Of a stretch of DNA of 64,000 bases, positions 35,509-45,285 are shown one piece after another. The translations under genes were made by a program, and so were the position numbers. The notes beneath the pieces are model-generated. The model had not been told where the DNA came from and ran no database searches. It worked only from the letters and a program-made list of their open reading frames with translations. Source of the DNA: Mycobacterium marseillense (GTDB lineage: Bacteria > Actinomycetota > Actinomycetes > Mycobacteriales > Mycobacteriaceae); contig NZ_AP022584.1 in assembly GCF_010731675.1 (NCBI RefSeq), forward strand, positions 2,356,001 through 2,420,000, read 5' to 3'. Position 1 is the first letter of the stretch, and each line of letters begins with the position of its first letter.

Positions 35509-37686
35509 TCAGTTGATCAGCGGGTCGCGCGGCATGCCGAGGATCCGCTCGGCGATCTGATTGCGGGTCACCTCCGAGGTACCGCCGGCGATCGCCATGC
35601 CGCGGGCTCCCATCATCAGCCGGCCGGCCAGGGCGCCGGGCCCGTCGAGCAGCGCGACCTCGGGACCCAGCAGCGCCGCCATGATCGCGGCGCCCTCCAC
35701 CATGTGCTCGGCCAGCTTCAGCTTGGTGACGTTGCCCTCGGGCCCGGGGCCCGCTCCCTCGACGCTGCGCGCGGCGCGCCGCAGGTTCAGCAGCCGCAGT
35801 GCGGTCTCTCCGGCCAGATATGTCCCGACCCGAACGTGCCCGCCCGCCAACCGATCCGGTCGTTCCTGGGTCAGCTGCACCAGCTGCGCGGCCAGCCCCT
35901 CGTAGAACGACCCGCTGCCGCCGATGCTGACCCGCTCGTTGCCCAGCGTGGCGCGGGCGACCGTCCAGCCGGAGTTGGGCTCGCCGACGACGTCCTCGTC
36001 GGGCACGAACAGGTCGTTGAAGAAGACCTCGTTGAAGTCCGAGCCACCGGTGATCTGCCGCAGGGGCCGCACCTCGACCTCGGGCGCATTCATGTCGACG
36101 ATCACCGTGGTGATGCCGGCGTGTTTGGGCGCGTCGGGGTCGGTGCGCACGGTGGCCAGCCCGCGGGCGCAGTAATGCGCACCGCTGGTCCACACCTTCT
36201 GGCCGTTGATCTTCCAGCCGCCGTCGACTCGGGTGGCCCGCGTCTTGATGGACGCCGCATCCGAGCCGGCGTCGGGCTCGGAGAACAGCTGGCACCAGAT
36301 CTCGTCTTTGCGCAGCGCCTTCTCGACGAATCGTTCGATCTGCCAAGGCGTTCCGTGCTGGATGAGGGTCAGGATCACCCAACCGGTGATCCCGTAGTCG
36401 GGCCGCTTGATGCCCGCGGCGCGGAACTCCTCCTCGATCACCAGCTGCGCGACGGCATCGGCCGCGCGTCCCCATGGCTTGGGCCAGTGCGGCATCACGT
36501 AGCCGGTCTCGATCAGCTTGTCGCGCTGGGCGTCCTTGTCCAGGGCGGCGATCTCGGCGGCGTCGGCGCGGACGCCGGCGCGGAGTTCTTCGGCTTCGGG
36601 CGGCAGGTCGAGGCTGTTCTCGCGGACGGCGCCGGCGGCGGTGCGCTCGAAGACGTCGGCCGCCGGTGTGTCGCCACCGAACAGTGCCGTGGTCACCACC
36701 GCACGCCGCAGGTGCAGGTGCGCGTCGTGTTCCCAGGTGAAGCCGATGCCGCCGTGCACCTGGATGTTGAGTTCGGCGTTGCGGACGTAGGCCGGGAATG
36801 CCAGTGCCGCCGCCACGGCGGCGATCAGGCGGAACTGCGCTTCATCCGCCGAGGTGTCCTCTCCCGCCGCTCGGGCGGCGTCCCACACGGCGGCGATCCC
36901 GGACTCCGCACCCACCAGCATGTTCGCGCAGTGGTGCTTGACCGCTTGGAAGGTGGCGATGGTGCGCCCGAACTGCTGGCGCACCTTGGCGTAATCGACG
37001 GCCGCATCGACGCAGTCCGACGCCCCGCCCACCGCCTCGGCGGCCAGCAGGGTCCGGGCGCGCGCCAGTGCCGATTCCCGCGCCCCCGACAGGATGTCGT
37101 CGTCGGACACCCGCACGTCCTTCAGGCGTACCCGCCCGGATCGCCGTGTCGGATCGAAGTTTTCCGGCACCTCGACCGAAACGCCCTCGCGGTCGCGCTC
37201 GAGCACGAGCACGTCGTCGCCGGCCGCGATGAGCAGCAGCTCGGCAAGCCCGGCGCCCAAGACGATTCCGGCCTCACCGTTCGCGACGCCGTTGTCGATC
37301 CGCAGCTGGCCGTCCAGGCCGATCCCCGCGGTGACCGTTCCGTCGATCAGACCGGGCAGCAGCCGTGACTTCTGTTCGGCCGCGCCGTCTTTGGCGATGA
37401 CTGCGGAGGCGATCACCGTCGGTACGAACGGTCCCGGCGCCACCGCGCGACCGAGTTCTTCGATCACCACCACCAGTTCGGGCAGCCCGAAGCCGGAGCC
37501 GCCGTACTCTTCGTCGACGTGCAGGCCGAGCCAGCCCAGCTCGACCACGTTCTGCCAGAAGCCGGGCCGGGGCTCGTCGGAGGCATCGAGCAGCGATCGC
37601 GCCGCCCAGCGCGCCTTCTGCGCGGTCAAAAACCCGCGAGCCACCTCAGCGAGTTCACGATGGTCGTCGGTTATTGCGATACCCAT
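35509..37686 (-). CDS. fadE22: double acyl-CoA dehydrogenase FadE22
   Basis: Two acyl-CoA dehydrogenase modules fused in 725 residues. The N-terminal module (to about 330) ends in IQVHGGIGFTWEHDAHLHLRRA; the C-terminal module starts HWPKPWGR and contains QLFSEPDAGSDAASIKTRATR and the substrate-binding INGQKVWTS. In mycobacteria such pairs act as internal heterodimers in cholesterol or branched-lipid oxidation; the exact substrate is unknown. ATG at 37686 starts MGIAITDDHRELAEVARGF. Confidence 0.9.
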   Translation of the reverse strand: MGIAITDDHRELAEVARGFLTAQKARWAARSLLDASDEPRPGFWQNVVELGWLGLHVDEEYGGSGFGLPELVVVIEELGRAVAPGPFVPTVIASAVIAKDGAAEQKSRLLPGLIDGTVTAGIGLDGQLRIDNGVANGEAGIVLGAGLAELLLIAAGDDVLVLERDREGVSVEVPENFDPTRRSGRVRLKDVRVSDDDILSGARESALARARTLLAAEAVGGASDCVDAAVDYAKVRQQFGRTIATFQAVKHHCANMLVGAESGIAAVWDAARAAGEDTSADEAQFRLIAAVAAALAFPAYVRNAELNIQVHGGIGFTWEHDAHLHLRRAVVTTALFGGDTPAADVFERTAAGAVRENSLDLPPEAEELRAGVRADAAEIAALDKDAQRDKLIETGYVMPHWPKPWGRAADAVAQLVIEEEFRAAGIKRPDYGITGWVILTLIQHGTPWQIERFVEKALRKDEIWCQLFSEPDAGSDAASIKTRATRVDGGWKINGQKVWTSGAHYCARGLATVRTDPDAPKHAGITTVIVDMNAPEVEVRPLRQITGGSDFNEVFFNDLFVPDEDVVGEPNSGWTVARATLGNERVSIGGSGSFYEGLAAQLVQLTQERPDRLAGGHVRVGTYLAGETALRLLNLRRAARSVEGAGPGPEGNVTKLKLAEHMVEGAAIMAALLGPEVALLDGPGALAGRLMMGARGMAIAGGTSEVTRNQIAERILGMPRDPLIN

Positions 37687-37780
37687 GAGGGCCCTCCTCG
37701 CGCGCCGCATGCCAGCCGGGTGATTGCCCCGCTCCCCCTCACACCGCTGCACGGTCCGCGGAGCTGAAGCTGGGTTGCCT

Positions 37781-37805
37781 GCCCCGCTTCGAGGGGAAGC
37801 GGGGC
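37781..37805 (-). terminator. hairpin terminator after the SDR gene
   Basis: GCCCCGCTTC and GAAGCGGGGC form 10 perfect pairs around GAGGG, 51 nt beyond the SDR stop codon, before fadE22. No U-tract. Confidence 0.65.
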
Positions 37806-37855
37806 GGCTGGCTAAAGAGTGTACTTAATGCGGGGAGGGCCCCAACGGGGGGCGT

Positions 37856-38623
37856 CTACTTGGGCGCGAACCGCTGCCCGGCGTCCAGGCGCAGGCATTG
37901 GCCGTTGAGCATCGGGTTGTCCACGATGGCGGCCGCCAGCTTGGCGTACTCCTCGGGACGGCCCAGGCGCTTGGGGAAGGCGGCGTCCTTGGTCAGCGCC
38001 GCCGCGAACTCGTCCGGGATGCCCTGGGTCAGGCCCGTCGCGAAGAGGCTCGGGGCGATCCCCAACACCCTGATGCCCACCGAGCCCAGGTCGCGGGCCA
38101 TGGTCAGGCACATGCCGGCGATGCCCGCCTTGGCGGCGGTGTAGGCGACCTGACCGATCTGGCCCTCGAAGGCCGCGATCGACGCGGTGTTGATGATGAC
38201 GCCGCGCTCCCCGGTGTCGGGGTCTTCGGGCTCGTTCTTCGCCATGTGGGCGGCGGCCAGCCGGCTAATGTTGAAGGTGGCGATGAGGTTGAGGTCGATC
38301 ACCGATTGGAAGGATTCGAGGTCGTGGGGGCCGGACTTGGTCAGGGTCCGCTTGGCGATACCGCCACCGGCGGTGGTGATCACGACGTGCAGCCCGCCGA
38401 GCTTGTCGACCGCGGACTGCAAGGTCTCCTCGGTGCCGGCGAAGTCGGTGACGTCGACGGGGTAGAAGGTACCGCCGATGCCCTCGGCCACCGTCTTACC
38501 GTCGGAGCCTTCGCGGTCGAGCACGGCGACATCCGCGCCGCGTTCGTGCAGCAGCTCGGCGCTGGCCCGACCCATTCCCGACGCGCCGCCGATGACGACG
38601 ACCTTCTTCCCGTTGATCTCCAT
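37856..38623 (-). CDS. 3-hydroxyacyl-CoA dehydrogenase-type SDR
   Basis: Short-chain dehydrogenase of 255 residues, similar in layout to human HSD17B10-type 3-hydroxyacyl-CoA dehydrogenases. Cofactor loop GGASGMGRAS, TTAGGG in place of NNAG, catalytic Ser in NTASIAAFEGQ and Tyr-x3-Lys in YTAAKAGIAG, and the characteristic GIAPSLFATGL and FPKRLGRPEEYAKL. Oxidises a 3-hydroxyacyl-CoA with NAD. Beside fadE22 it fits a beta-oxidation role. Confidence 0.88.
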   Translation of the reverse strand: MEINGKKVVVIGGASGMGRASAELLHERGADVAVLDREGSDGKTVAEGIGGTFYPVDVTDFAGTEETLQSAVDKLGGLHVVITTAGGGIAKRTLTKSGPHDLESFQSVIDLNLIATFNISRLAAAHMAKNEPEDPDTGERGVIINTASIAAFEGQIGQVAYTAAKAGIAGMCLTMARDLGSVGIRVLGIAPSLFATGLTQGIPDEFAAALTKDAAFPKRLGRPEEYAKLAAAIVDNPMLNGQCLRLDAGQRFAPK

Positions 38624-38665
38624 CCGGACCTCCCATTTGTAGGCTTGTCAGAATCCATGCAATCT

Positions 38666-38692
38666 GTAACGTTACGTAGGCACGCTAGCGTG
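38666..38692. promoter_or_regulatory. two short palindromes between the SDR gene and ligB
   Basis: GTAACGTTAC (38666-38675) and CACGCTAGCGTG (38681-38692) are perfect palindromes with starts 15 bp apart in the divergent space. They could be operators; no adjacent regulator gene is present. Confidence 0.4.
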
Positions 38693-38736
38693 TCCGCTCC
38701 GGACGCTTGTCACCGAGCCATGCCAAGCTGGCAACC

Positions 38737-40278
38737 GTGCTCCTCCTCGACGTGGCAACGGCGTCCACCGACGTCGGAAGCACGTCGTCGCGGCTGAGGA
38801 AAATCGCCCACATCGCCGACCTGCTGGCCCGGGCCGCACCCGATTCCGCCCAGGTCACGATCGTCGTGTCCTGGCTGTCCGGCGAGTTGCGGCAACGCCA
38901 GATCGGCGTCGGTTGGGCGGCGTTGCGTTCGCGCCCGCCGCCGGCCTCCGACGCCACGCTGACCGTCGGCGGCGTCGACGCCACCTTCTCCGAGATCGGC
39001 GCCGTGTCGGGCAAAGGCGCCCAGGCCCGCCGCGCCGCGCTCCTGGCCGCGTTGTTCGCCGCCGCCACCGATACCGAGCAGACATTTCTGCTGCGGCTGC
39101 TCAGCGGCGAACTGCGCCAAGGCGCGTTGGCCGGAATCATGGCCGACGCGGTGGCCAAGGCCGCCGGGATTCCCGCCGCCGCGGTGCAGCGCGCCGCGAT
39201 GCTGGGCGGCGACCTGCCCGCGGTCGCGGCCGCCGCCCTGTCCGGTCCCTTGCCCGGCTCCGCGGCGGCCCTGGACGCCTTCACCCTGCGGGTCGGCCGT
39301 CCGGTCGGCCCCATGCTGGCGCAGACCGCCACCAGCGTGGCCGACGCGATCGAACGCCACGGCGGGCAGGCGATCTTCGAAGCCAAGCTGGACGGGGCGC
39401 GCGTGCAGATCCACCGCGCCGGCGACGAGGTCACCGTCTACACCCGAAGCCTCGACGATGTCACCGCCCGGCTGCCCGAGGTGGTGGAGGCGACGCTGGC
39501 GTTGCCAGTTGACACCCTCATCGCCGACGGCGAGGCGATCGCGCTGCGCCCGGACAATCGGCCGCAGCGCTTCCAGGTCACCGCCTCCCGGTTCGGCCGC
39601 TCGGTCGATGTCGCCGCGGCCGTTGCCGCGCAACCGCTTTCGGTGTTCTTCTTCGACATCCTGCACCGCGACGGCGTCGACCTACTCGACGCGCCGACCA
39701 CCGACCGGCTGGCCGCCCTGGACGCGCTGGTGCCGTCCGGGCAGCGGGTCGATCGGCTACGCGCCTCCGACCCCGCGGCGGCGGGCGCCTTCCTGGACGC
39801 GACGCTGGCCGCCGGCCACGAGGGCGTGATGGCGAAGGCGCCGAATGCGCCGTATCAGGCCGGTCGCCGCGGGGCGGGCTGGCTGAAGGTCAAGCCGGTG
39901 CACACCCTGGACCTGGTGGTGCTCGCGGTGGAGTGGGGATCGGGGCGCCGCCGCGGCAAGCTCTCCAATATCCATTTGGGCGCCCGCGAGCCGGACAGCG
40001 GCGAATTCCTCATGGTGGGAAAGACTTTCAAGGGCATGACCGACGCCATGCTGGACTGGCAGACCGCCCGGTTCAGCGAACTGGCCATCGGCGGCACGGA
40101 CGGCTACGTCGTGCGCGTGCGGCCCGAGCAGGTGGTCGAGGTGGCCCTGGACGGCGTGCAGAAGTCGTCGCGCTATCCCGGTGGGCTGGCGCTGCGGTTC
40201 GCTCGCGTCGTGCGGTATCGCGACGACAAGAGCCCCGCCGAGGCCGACACCATCGACACCGTGCGCGCGCTGTACTAA
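38737..40278 (+). CDS. ligB: ATP-dependent DNA ligase LigB
   Basis: DNA ligase of 513 residues, non-essential in mycobacteria. The N-terminal DNA-binding domain contains [19 protein letters not shown]. The nucleotidyltransferase domain has the adenylated Lys in [12 protein letters not shown] (motif I), [14 protein letters not shown] (motif III) and [12 protein letters not shown] (motif IV); the OB domain follows GWLKVKP (motif V). GTG at 38737 gives [13 protein letters not shown]; the in-frame TTG at 38707 is less convincing. Confidence 0.92.
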   Translation: MLLLDVATASTDVGSTSSRLRKIAHIADLLARAAPDSAQVTIVVSWLSGELRQRQIGVGWAALRSRPPPASDATLTVGGVDATFSEIGAVSGKGAQARRAALLAALFAAATDTEQTFLLRLLSGELRQGALAGIMADAVAKAAGIPAAAVQRAAMLGGDLPAVAAAALSGPLPGSAAALDAFTLRVGRPVGPMLAQTATSVADAIERHGGQAIFEAKLDGARVQIHRAGDEVTVYTRSLDDVTARLPEVVEATLALPVDTLIADGEAIALRPDNRPQRFQVTASRFGRSVDVAAAVAAQPLSVFFFDILHRDGVDLLDAPTTDRLAALDALVPSGQRVDRLRASDPAAAGAFLDATLAAGHEGVMAKAPNAPYQAGRRGAGWLKVKPVHTLDLVVLAVEWGSGRRRGKLSNIHLGAREPDSGEFLMVGKTFKGMTDAMLDWQTARFSELAIGGTDGYVVRVRPEQVVEVALDGVQKSSRYPGGLALRFARVVRYRDDKSPAEADTIDTVRALY

Positions 40279-40346
40279 TCAAGCCTTCTGGGCAGGCGCC
40301 GGACGCGCCGAACGAAAACGTTGTGCCCAAGGCCGCGGCGCGGTCC

Positions 40347-40352
40347 TAAACT
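40347..40352 (+). promoter_or_regulatory. -10 element of the Hsp70-like gene (leaderless)
   Basis: TAAACT ends 6 nt before the ATG at 40359. Confidence 0.45.
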
Positions 40353-40358
40353 TGCGCG

Positions 40359-41888
40359 ATGAGAGTCGGCATCGACTTTGGCACCACCCACACCGTCGTC
40401 GCGGCCGTCGATCGCGGCAACTATCCCGTCGTCTCCTTCGACGGCGCGGACGCGTGGCCGTCGATCATCGCGGCCAATGCCGCCGGCGAGTTGCGCTTCG
40501 GCGCCGACGCCGCCGCCGTCCGGCACGAACCGGGGTGGTCGGTGCTGCGCTCGTTCAAACGTCTGCTCAACGACGCCGGCCCACAGACCGAGGTCAACCT
40601 GGCCGGCCGTGACTACCGCCTGGCGGATCTGCTCACCGAGTTCCTGGCGCAGCTGAGAACCGATCTGCAGCGGCACTCCAACGCCGACCTGGCCGCCGGC
40701 GAACCGATCGAGGCCGCGATCAGCGTGCCGGCCAACGCCTCCAGCGCCCAGCGCCTTCTCACACTGGATGCCTACGTGGCGGCGGGTTTTCGCGTCGTCG
40801 CCCTGCTCAACGAGCCGTCGGCGGCCAGCCTGGAATACGCCCACCGGTACCGCTCCACGATCACCGCTAAACGCGAACACGTCCTCATCTATGACTTGGG
40901 CGGTGGCACGTTCGACGCCTCGTTGCTGAAGATGACCGGGCACGCCAACGAGGTCGTCATCAGCGAGGGCATCCAGCGCCTGGGCGGTGACGACTTCGAC
41001 GAGGCGATCGTCGACGTGGTGCTGGCCGGCGCCGGCCTGACCGGCATCGACGCCACCACGCACGACCTGTTGGCCGAGGAATGTGCGGCCCGCAAGGAGG
41101 CGGTCGGCCCGCAGACGCGGCGTTTCCTGGTGGACCTCTCCCCCGTCGATCGGCCTCCGTTCTCCTGCCCCATCGACGACGTCTACGCGGTGTGTGCGCC
41201 GCTGGTGGATCAGACGATGGAGCTGCTCGAGCGGGTCCTGCGCGACCCGGCGCGCGGCCGCAAGGACGTGGACCTCTCGGAGGTGGCGGGCATCTACGTC
41301 GTCGGCGGCGCAGGCGGCTTCCCGCTGGTGTCCCGGATGTTGCGCAACACCTTCGGCGAGAAGCGGGTCAAGCGCTCGCCGCACCCCTTCGCCGCCACGG
41401 CCATCGGCCTCGCCGTCTTCCTCGACAAGGAATCGGGTTTCGCGCTGTCCGAACGCTTTTCGAGAAATTTCGGGGTCTTCCGGGAGGCCGAGGCCGGCGC
41501 CGGGGTCGTCTTCGACCCGATCGTGTGCAAGGACGTCTCCCTCCCGGACGACGGCCGGTCCCCGCTGGTGGTGAGGCGCAGATATCGGGCGGCGCACAAC
41601 ATCGGGCACTTCCGGTTCGTCGAGTGCAGCCGCCTGGTCAACGGGCGCCCCGACGGCGACGTCACGCCGTATGACCCGGTGCTATTCCCGTTCGATCCGG
41701 CTCTCCACGACCGCGACGACCTCGGACGCCAGCCGGTCGGCCGCTGGGCCGAGGGGCGGGACGGACCCGATGTCGAGGAGCGCTATGTCATCGCCCCCAG
41801 CGGCGCGGTGGAGGTCACCCTGACGACGCAGCCGGCCGGGTTCGAGCGCACCTTCCGCCTGGAGCGGTGCGCGTCGGCGAGTCGATGA
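40359..41888 (+). CDS. Hsp70-family ATPase lacking a standard substrate-binding domain
   Basis: DnaK-like protein of 509 residues. The actin/Hsp70 ATPase motifs are complete: VGIDFGTTHTVVA, LIYDLGGGTFDASLL and YVVGGAGGFPLVSRM, with LNEPSAASLEYA. The last 140 residues do not resemble a DnaK beta-sandwich and alpha-lid; they contain YRAAHNIGHFRFVECSRL and an acidic, Arg-rich tail. It therefore may not be a general chaperone. A 4-nt overlap couples it to the nitroreductase gene. Message predicted leaderless. Confidence 0.85.
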   Translation: MRVGIDFGTTHTVVAAVDRGNYPVVSFDGADAWPSIIAANAAGELRFGADAAAVRHEPGWSVLRSFKRLLNDAGPQTEVNLAGRDYRLADLLTEFLAQLRTDLQRHSNADLAAGEPIEAAISVPANASSAQRLLTLDAYVAAGFRVVALLNEPSAASLEYAHRYRSTITAKREHVLIYDLGGGTFDASLLKMTGHANEVVISEGIQRLGGDDFDEAIVDVVLAGAGLTGIDATTHDLLAEECAARKEAVGPQTRRFLVDLSPVDRPPFSCPIDDVYAVCAPLVDQTMELLERVLRDPARGRKDVDLSEVAGIYVVGGAGGFPLVSRMLRNTFGEKRVKRSPHPFAATAIGLAVFLDKESGFALSERFSRNFGVFREAEAGAGVVFDPIVCKDVSLPDDGRSPLVVRRRYRAAHNIGHFRFVECSRLVNGRPDGDVTPYDPVLFPFDPALHDRDDLGRQPVGRWAEGRDGPDVEERYVIAPSGAVEVTLTTQPAGFERTFRLERCASASR

Positions 41889-42565
41889 GCCACCCCGGCA
41901 TGCAGCTCTACGACGTGATGCGAACGACGTTCGCCGCAAGGGAATTCACCGACGATCCGCTGCCCGACACGGTGCTGGAGCGCATCTTCGACAACGCCCG
42001 CTTCGCCCCCAGCGGCGGCAACCGGCAGGGCGCCCACATCACCGTGGTGCGCGACGCGGCGGTGCGGCGCAGGCTGGCCGAACTCGGAATGCCCGCCGCG
42101 CGCCGTTACTTCGCGCAGCTGCAGGCGGGCGAAAAGCCCTGGAATTCAATCCATCCCAGCGCGGTGCCGCAGCAAGCCATCGACGAAACGGAGATCCCCG
42201 ACACGTTCGTCGCGCCGATCGCGAAAGCGCCGGTGGTCCTTGTCGTCTCGGTGGATCTGACCGTCGTCGCCGCCCTCGACCAGCATCTGGACCGCGTGGG
42301 TATCGCCGGCGGGGCGTCGGTCTATCCCCTGATCTGGAACATTTTGCTCGCCGCGCGAAGCGAGGGTTACGGCGGCACCATCACGACGATGGCGATCGCG
42401 GCCGAGGAGGAGGTCCGTGGACTACTGGGGATCCCCGATCGACACGCGGTCGCCGCGGTGGTGCCGCTCGGCAAACCGGTGCGGCAGCTGAGCACGCTGC
42501 GCCGGCGCCCGGTCGCGGAATTCATCACCCGTGATCGGTTCGACGGTCCGGCCTTTGACACGTGA
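41885..42565 (+). CDS. nitroreductase family FMN oxidoreductase
   Basis: Nitroreductase-fold protein of 226 residues. FMN-binding residues lie in TTFAAREFTDDPLP and NARFAPSGGNRQGAHI (Arg-Ser/Asn-Arg triad), the dimer helix in YPLIWNILLAARSEGYGGT, and the third FMN loop near VVPLGKPVR. Reduces nitro compounds, flavins or an unknown metabolite with NAD(P)H. The ATG at 41885 overlaps the Hsp70-like stop (ATGA), so the two proteins are likely made together. Confidence 0.87.
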   Translation: MSHPGMQLYDVMRTTFAAREFTDDPLPDTVLERIFDNARFAPSGGNRQGAHITVVRDAAVRRRLAELGMPAARRYFAQLQAGEKPWNSIHPSAVPQQAIDETEIPDTFVAPIAKAPVVLVVSVDLTVVAALDQHLDRVGIAGGASVYPLIWNILLAARSEGYGGTITTMAIAAEEEVRGLLGIPDRHAVAAVVPLGKPVRQLSTLRRRPVAEFITRDRFDGPAFDT

Positions 42566-42582
42566 GCGGTCGCCAAAGCCGA

Positions 42583-42588
42583 TAGCGT
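42583..42588 (+). promoter_or_regulatory. -10 element of the polyphosphate kinase gene (leaderless)
   Basis: TAGCGT ends 7 nt before the ATG at 42596. Confidence 0.45.
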
Positions 42589-42595
42589 CGGGCTT

Positions 42596-43474
42596 ATGAC
42601 CGATTTCGATCTGGACGATTTGTCGACCCCCGAACACGGTTACACCGTCGACGACCGGGATGACGAGGACCCGGTGCTGCTCGACCGCGAGGGCAAGTAC
42701 ATCGAAACTTGGCGCGAGGGGTACCCCTACGAGCACCGGATGCCGCGCGACGAGTACGAGCGGCTGAAACGACGGTTACAGATCGAGTTGCTGAAACTGC
42801 AGCAGCACGGCAAGCGCGTCGGCGCCAGGCACGTGATCGTGTTCGAGGGCCGCGACGCCGCCGGAAAAGGCGGGACCATACAGCGATTCATGGAGCACCT
42901 CAATCCGCGCAGCGCGCGGGTGGTGGCGCTCGAGAAGCCAACCGAGCGCGAACAGACGCAGTGGTACTTCCAGCGCTATATCCGCCATCTGCCGTCCGGC
43001 GGCGAGATCGTGTTGTTCGACCGCTCGTGGTACAACCGCGCCGGGGTGGAGAAGGTGATGGGATTCTGCACCCCGGACCAATACGCCGAATTCATGGAGC
43101 AGGCACCGGTCTTCGAACAGATGCTGGTCGACGACGGGATAAACCTGACCAAATTCTGGTTCTCGGTCTCACCGGCCGAACAGCGCACCCGGTTCGCCAT
43201 CAGGTTGGTCGACCCGGTGCGGCAGTGGAAGTTTTCGCCGATGGACATCGCGTCGGTCAAGCGATGGGACGACTACACCGCGGCGAAAGAAGCGATGTTC
43301 GACGCGACCGACACCGACATCGCCCCCTGGACCGTGGTCCGCAGCAACGACAAAAAACGCGCCCGGATCAACGCCATGCGGTACGTGCTGGCCAACGTCG
43401 ACTACGACGACAAAGACCATGAGGTGGTCGGTGAGCCCGACCCGTTGATCGTCGGGCGGGCGCTGACCGACTGA
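42596..43474 (+). CDS. ppk2: polyphosphate kinase 2 family protein (PPK2)
   Basis: Uses polyphosphate to phosphorylate a nucleoside diphosphate, or the reverse. Walker A FEGRDAAGKGGTI (about residues 83-95), the lid region EREQTQWYFQRYIRHLP, Walker B VLFDRSWYNRAGVEKVMGF, and conserved RQWKFSPMD and RWDDYTAAKEAM. Length 292 residues fits class I one-domain PPK2. The N-terminal 50 residues are acidic and differ from M. tuberculosis Ppk2, so it may be a second paralogue. Confidence 0.92.
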   Translation: MTDFDLDDLSTPEHGYTVDDRDDEDPVLLDREGKYIETWREGYPYEHRMPRDEYERLKRRLQIELLKLQQHGKRVGARHVIVFEGRDAAGKGGTIQRFMEHLNPRSARVVALEKPTEREQTQWYFQRYIRHLPSGGEIVLFDRSWYNRAGVEKVMGFCTPDQYAEFMEQAPVFEQMLVDDGINLTKFWFSVSPAEQRTRFAIRLVDPVRQWKFSPMDIASVKRWDDYTAAKEAMFDATDTDIAPWTVVRSNDKKRARINAMRYVLANVDYDDKDHEVVGEPDPLIVGRALTD

Positions 43475-43497
43475 CCGAGGCGAATGGAGACAATCTG

Positions 43498-44325
43498 ATG
43501 TCCACATGGCTCATCACCGGGTGTTCGACCGGGCTCGGTCGCGCGCTCGCCGGGGCTGTCATCGCGGCCGGCCACAACACCGTCGTCACCGCACGTGACG
43601 CCGCCGCGGTCGCCGACCTGACCGAGGAGGCGCCCGACCGGGTGCTCGCCGTCGCCCTCGACGTCACCCAACCCGCACAGATCGCGGGGGCCGTGCAGCG
43701 GGCGCGGGAACGGTTCGCCCACATCGACGTGCTGGTCAACAACGCCGGCTACGGCTATCGCGCCGCGGTCGAGGAAGGCGACGACGCCGACATCCGCGCC
43801 CTGTTCGAGACGCATTTCTTCGGCACCGTCGCCATGATCAAGGCCGTGCTGCCGGACATGCGGGCCCGCCGTAGCGGCGCGATCGTGAACATCTCCTCGA
43901 TCGGCGCGCAGCTGACCCCGGTGGGGTCCGGCTACTACGCGGCGGCCAAGGCCGCGATCGAGGGCGTGAGCGGGTCGCTGCGGGGTGAGCTTGCGCCGCT
44001 GGGGATTTCGGTGACGATCGTCGAGCCCGGCGCCTTCCGCACCGATTTCGCCGGGCGCTCGCTGGTCCAGTCGGCCACCGTCATCGACGACTACGTCGCG
44101 ACCGCCGGGCGGCGCCGCAAGGAGAACGACACCATGCACGGCAACCAGCCCGGGGATCCCGCCAAGGCCGGCGACGCGATCATCGCGGCCGTCGAATCGC
44201 CCGAGCCCCCGGCTTTTCTGCTGCTTGGTCCCGACGCCCTGGCTGCCTATCGCTACGCCGCCGACGCGCGGGCCGGCGAGATCGAAAAGTGGGAAAGGCT
44301 CACCAGCAGTACGGATTTCGACTGA
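43498..44325 (+). CDS. short-chain dehydrogenase/reductase
   Basis: NAD(P)-dependent oxidoreductase of 275 residues. Cofactor loop TGCSTGLGRAL (8-18), VNNAGYGY, catalytic Ser in NISSIGAQ and Tyr-x3-Lys in YYAAAKAAIEG, and EPGAFRTDFAG. Resembles the classical SDRs of the retinol dehydrogenase/YjgI type. It starts 24 nt after the PPK2 gene on the same strand. The substrate is unknown. Confidence 0.88.
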   Translation: MSTWLITGCSTGLGRALAGAVIAAGHNTVVTARDAAAVADLTEEAPDRVLAVALDVTQPAQIAGAVQRARERFAHIDVLVNNAGYGYRAAVEEGDDADIRALFETHFFGTVAMIKAVLPDMRARRSGAIVNISSIGAQLTPVGSGYYAAAKAAIEGVSGSLRGELAPLGISVTIVEPGAFRTDFAGRSLVQSATVIDDYVATAGRRRKENDTMHGNQPGDPAKAGDAIIAAVESPEPPAFLLLGPDALAAYRYAADARAGEIEKWERLTSSTDFD

Positions 44326-44328
44326 GGT

Positions 44329-45285
44329 CTAGCCGCGCAACTCGGGCAACACACCCTGCTCCCATGCCGCGAAGAACCCGTCCATGTCGGGGCCGATCTG
44401 CTGCACGTAGATCTCGTCGATACCGGCGTCGATGTACTGGCGCACCTGCGCGATGTGCTTCTCGGAATCCGGACCGCAGGCGACGCTCTCGCCGACCGTC
44501 TCGGGCGGCACCAGCGACATGAGGGCGGCGAAATCCTTGGGCCGCGGCAAAATCTGGGACGTCTGACCGGGCAAGCCCTCGTTACCCCACAACCGATGCG
44601 CCGTCTTCAGCGCGGCATCGGCGTCTTGATCCCAGCACACCTTGGTTCCCGCCTGTACCGGCTTGTCGCCGCCGCCGGCCTCGCGAAACGTCGTGACCAG
44701 CTCGGCCTCGGGCATCGCCAGGACGTACCCGTCGCCGATGCGCCCGGCCAACTCGGCGCCCTGCGGACCGAAACCGGAGACGTAGATCGGCACCGGCCGC
44801 TCCGGGCGGGTGTAGATGCGCGCCTCCTGCACCGTGTAGTGCTTGCCGTGGTGGCTCACCTCGTCACCCCGGTGCAGCAACCGGATGACCTCGACCGCCT
44901 CCTCGAGCATTTCCTGGCGCACACCGACCGACGGCCACGGATCGCCCAGCACGTGTTCGTTGAGGGCCTCACCGCTGCCCACCCCGAGCACGAAGCGCCC
45001 GCCCAGCTGCACGGCGGCGGTCGCCGAAGCGTGCGCGATGATCGCCGGATGGGTGCGCACGGTCGGGCACGTGACGGCGGTGCTGACGGGCAGCGACGTC
45101 GCCTCCGACAGCGCACCGATCACTCCCCACACGAACGGGCTCTGGCCCTGCTCGTCGTTCCAGGGATGGAAGTGGTCGGAGATCCACAGCGCGTCGAAAC
45201 CGGCGTTTTCGGCCCGCTTGGCCTGATCGACCAGCTCCTTCGGGCCGAATTGCTCGCAGGAAAGAAAATATCCGATCTTGGTCAT
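44329..45285 (-). CDS. F420-dependent LLM-class oxidoreductase
   Basis: Luciferase-like monooxygenase-fold protein of 318 residues, of the FGD-like TIGR03557 type. The TIM-barrel features are KIGYFLSCEQF, ALWISDHFHPWNDEQGQSPFVW, and FVLGVGSGEALNEHVLGDPWPSVGVRQEML. Uses coenzyme F420 as hydride carrier. The stop is 4 nt from the converging SDR stop. Substrate unknown. Confidence 0.87.
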   Translation of the reverse strand: MTKIGYFLSCEQFGPKELVDQAKRAENAGFDALWISDHFHPWNDEQGQSPFVWGVIGALSEATSLPVSTAVTCPTVRTHPAIIAHASATAAVQLGGRFVLGVGSGEALNEHVLGDPWPSVGVRQEMLEEAVEVIRLLHRGDEVSHHGKHYTVQEARIYTRPERPVPIYVSGFGPQGAELAGRIGDGYVLAMPEAELVTTFREAGGGDKPVQAGTKVCWDQDADAALKTAHRLWGNEGLPGQTSQILPRPKDFAALMSLVPPETVGESVACGPDSEKHIAQVRQYIDAGIDEIYVQQIGPDMDGFFAAWEQGVLPELRG

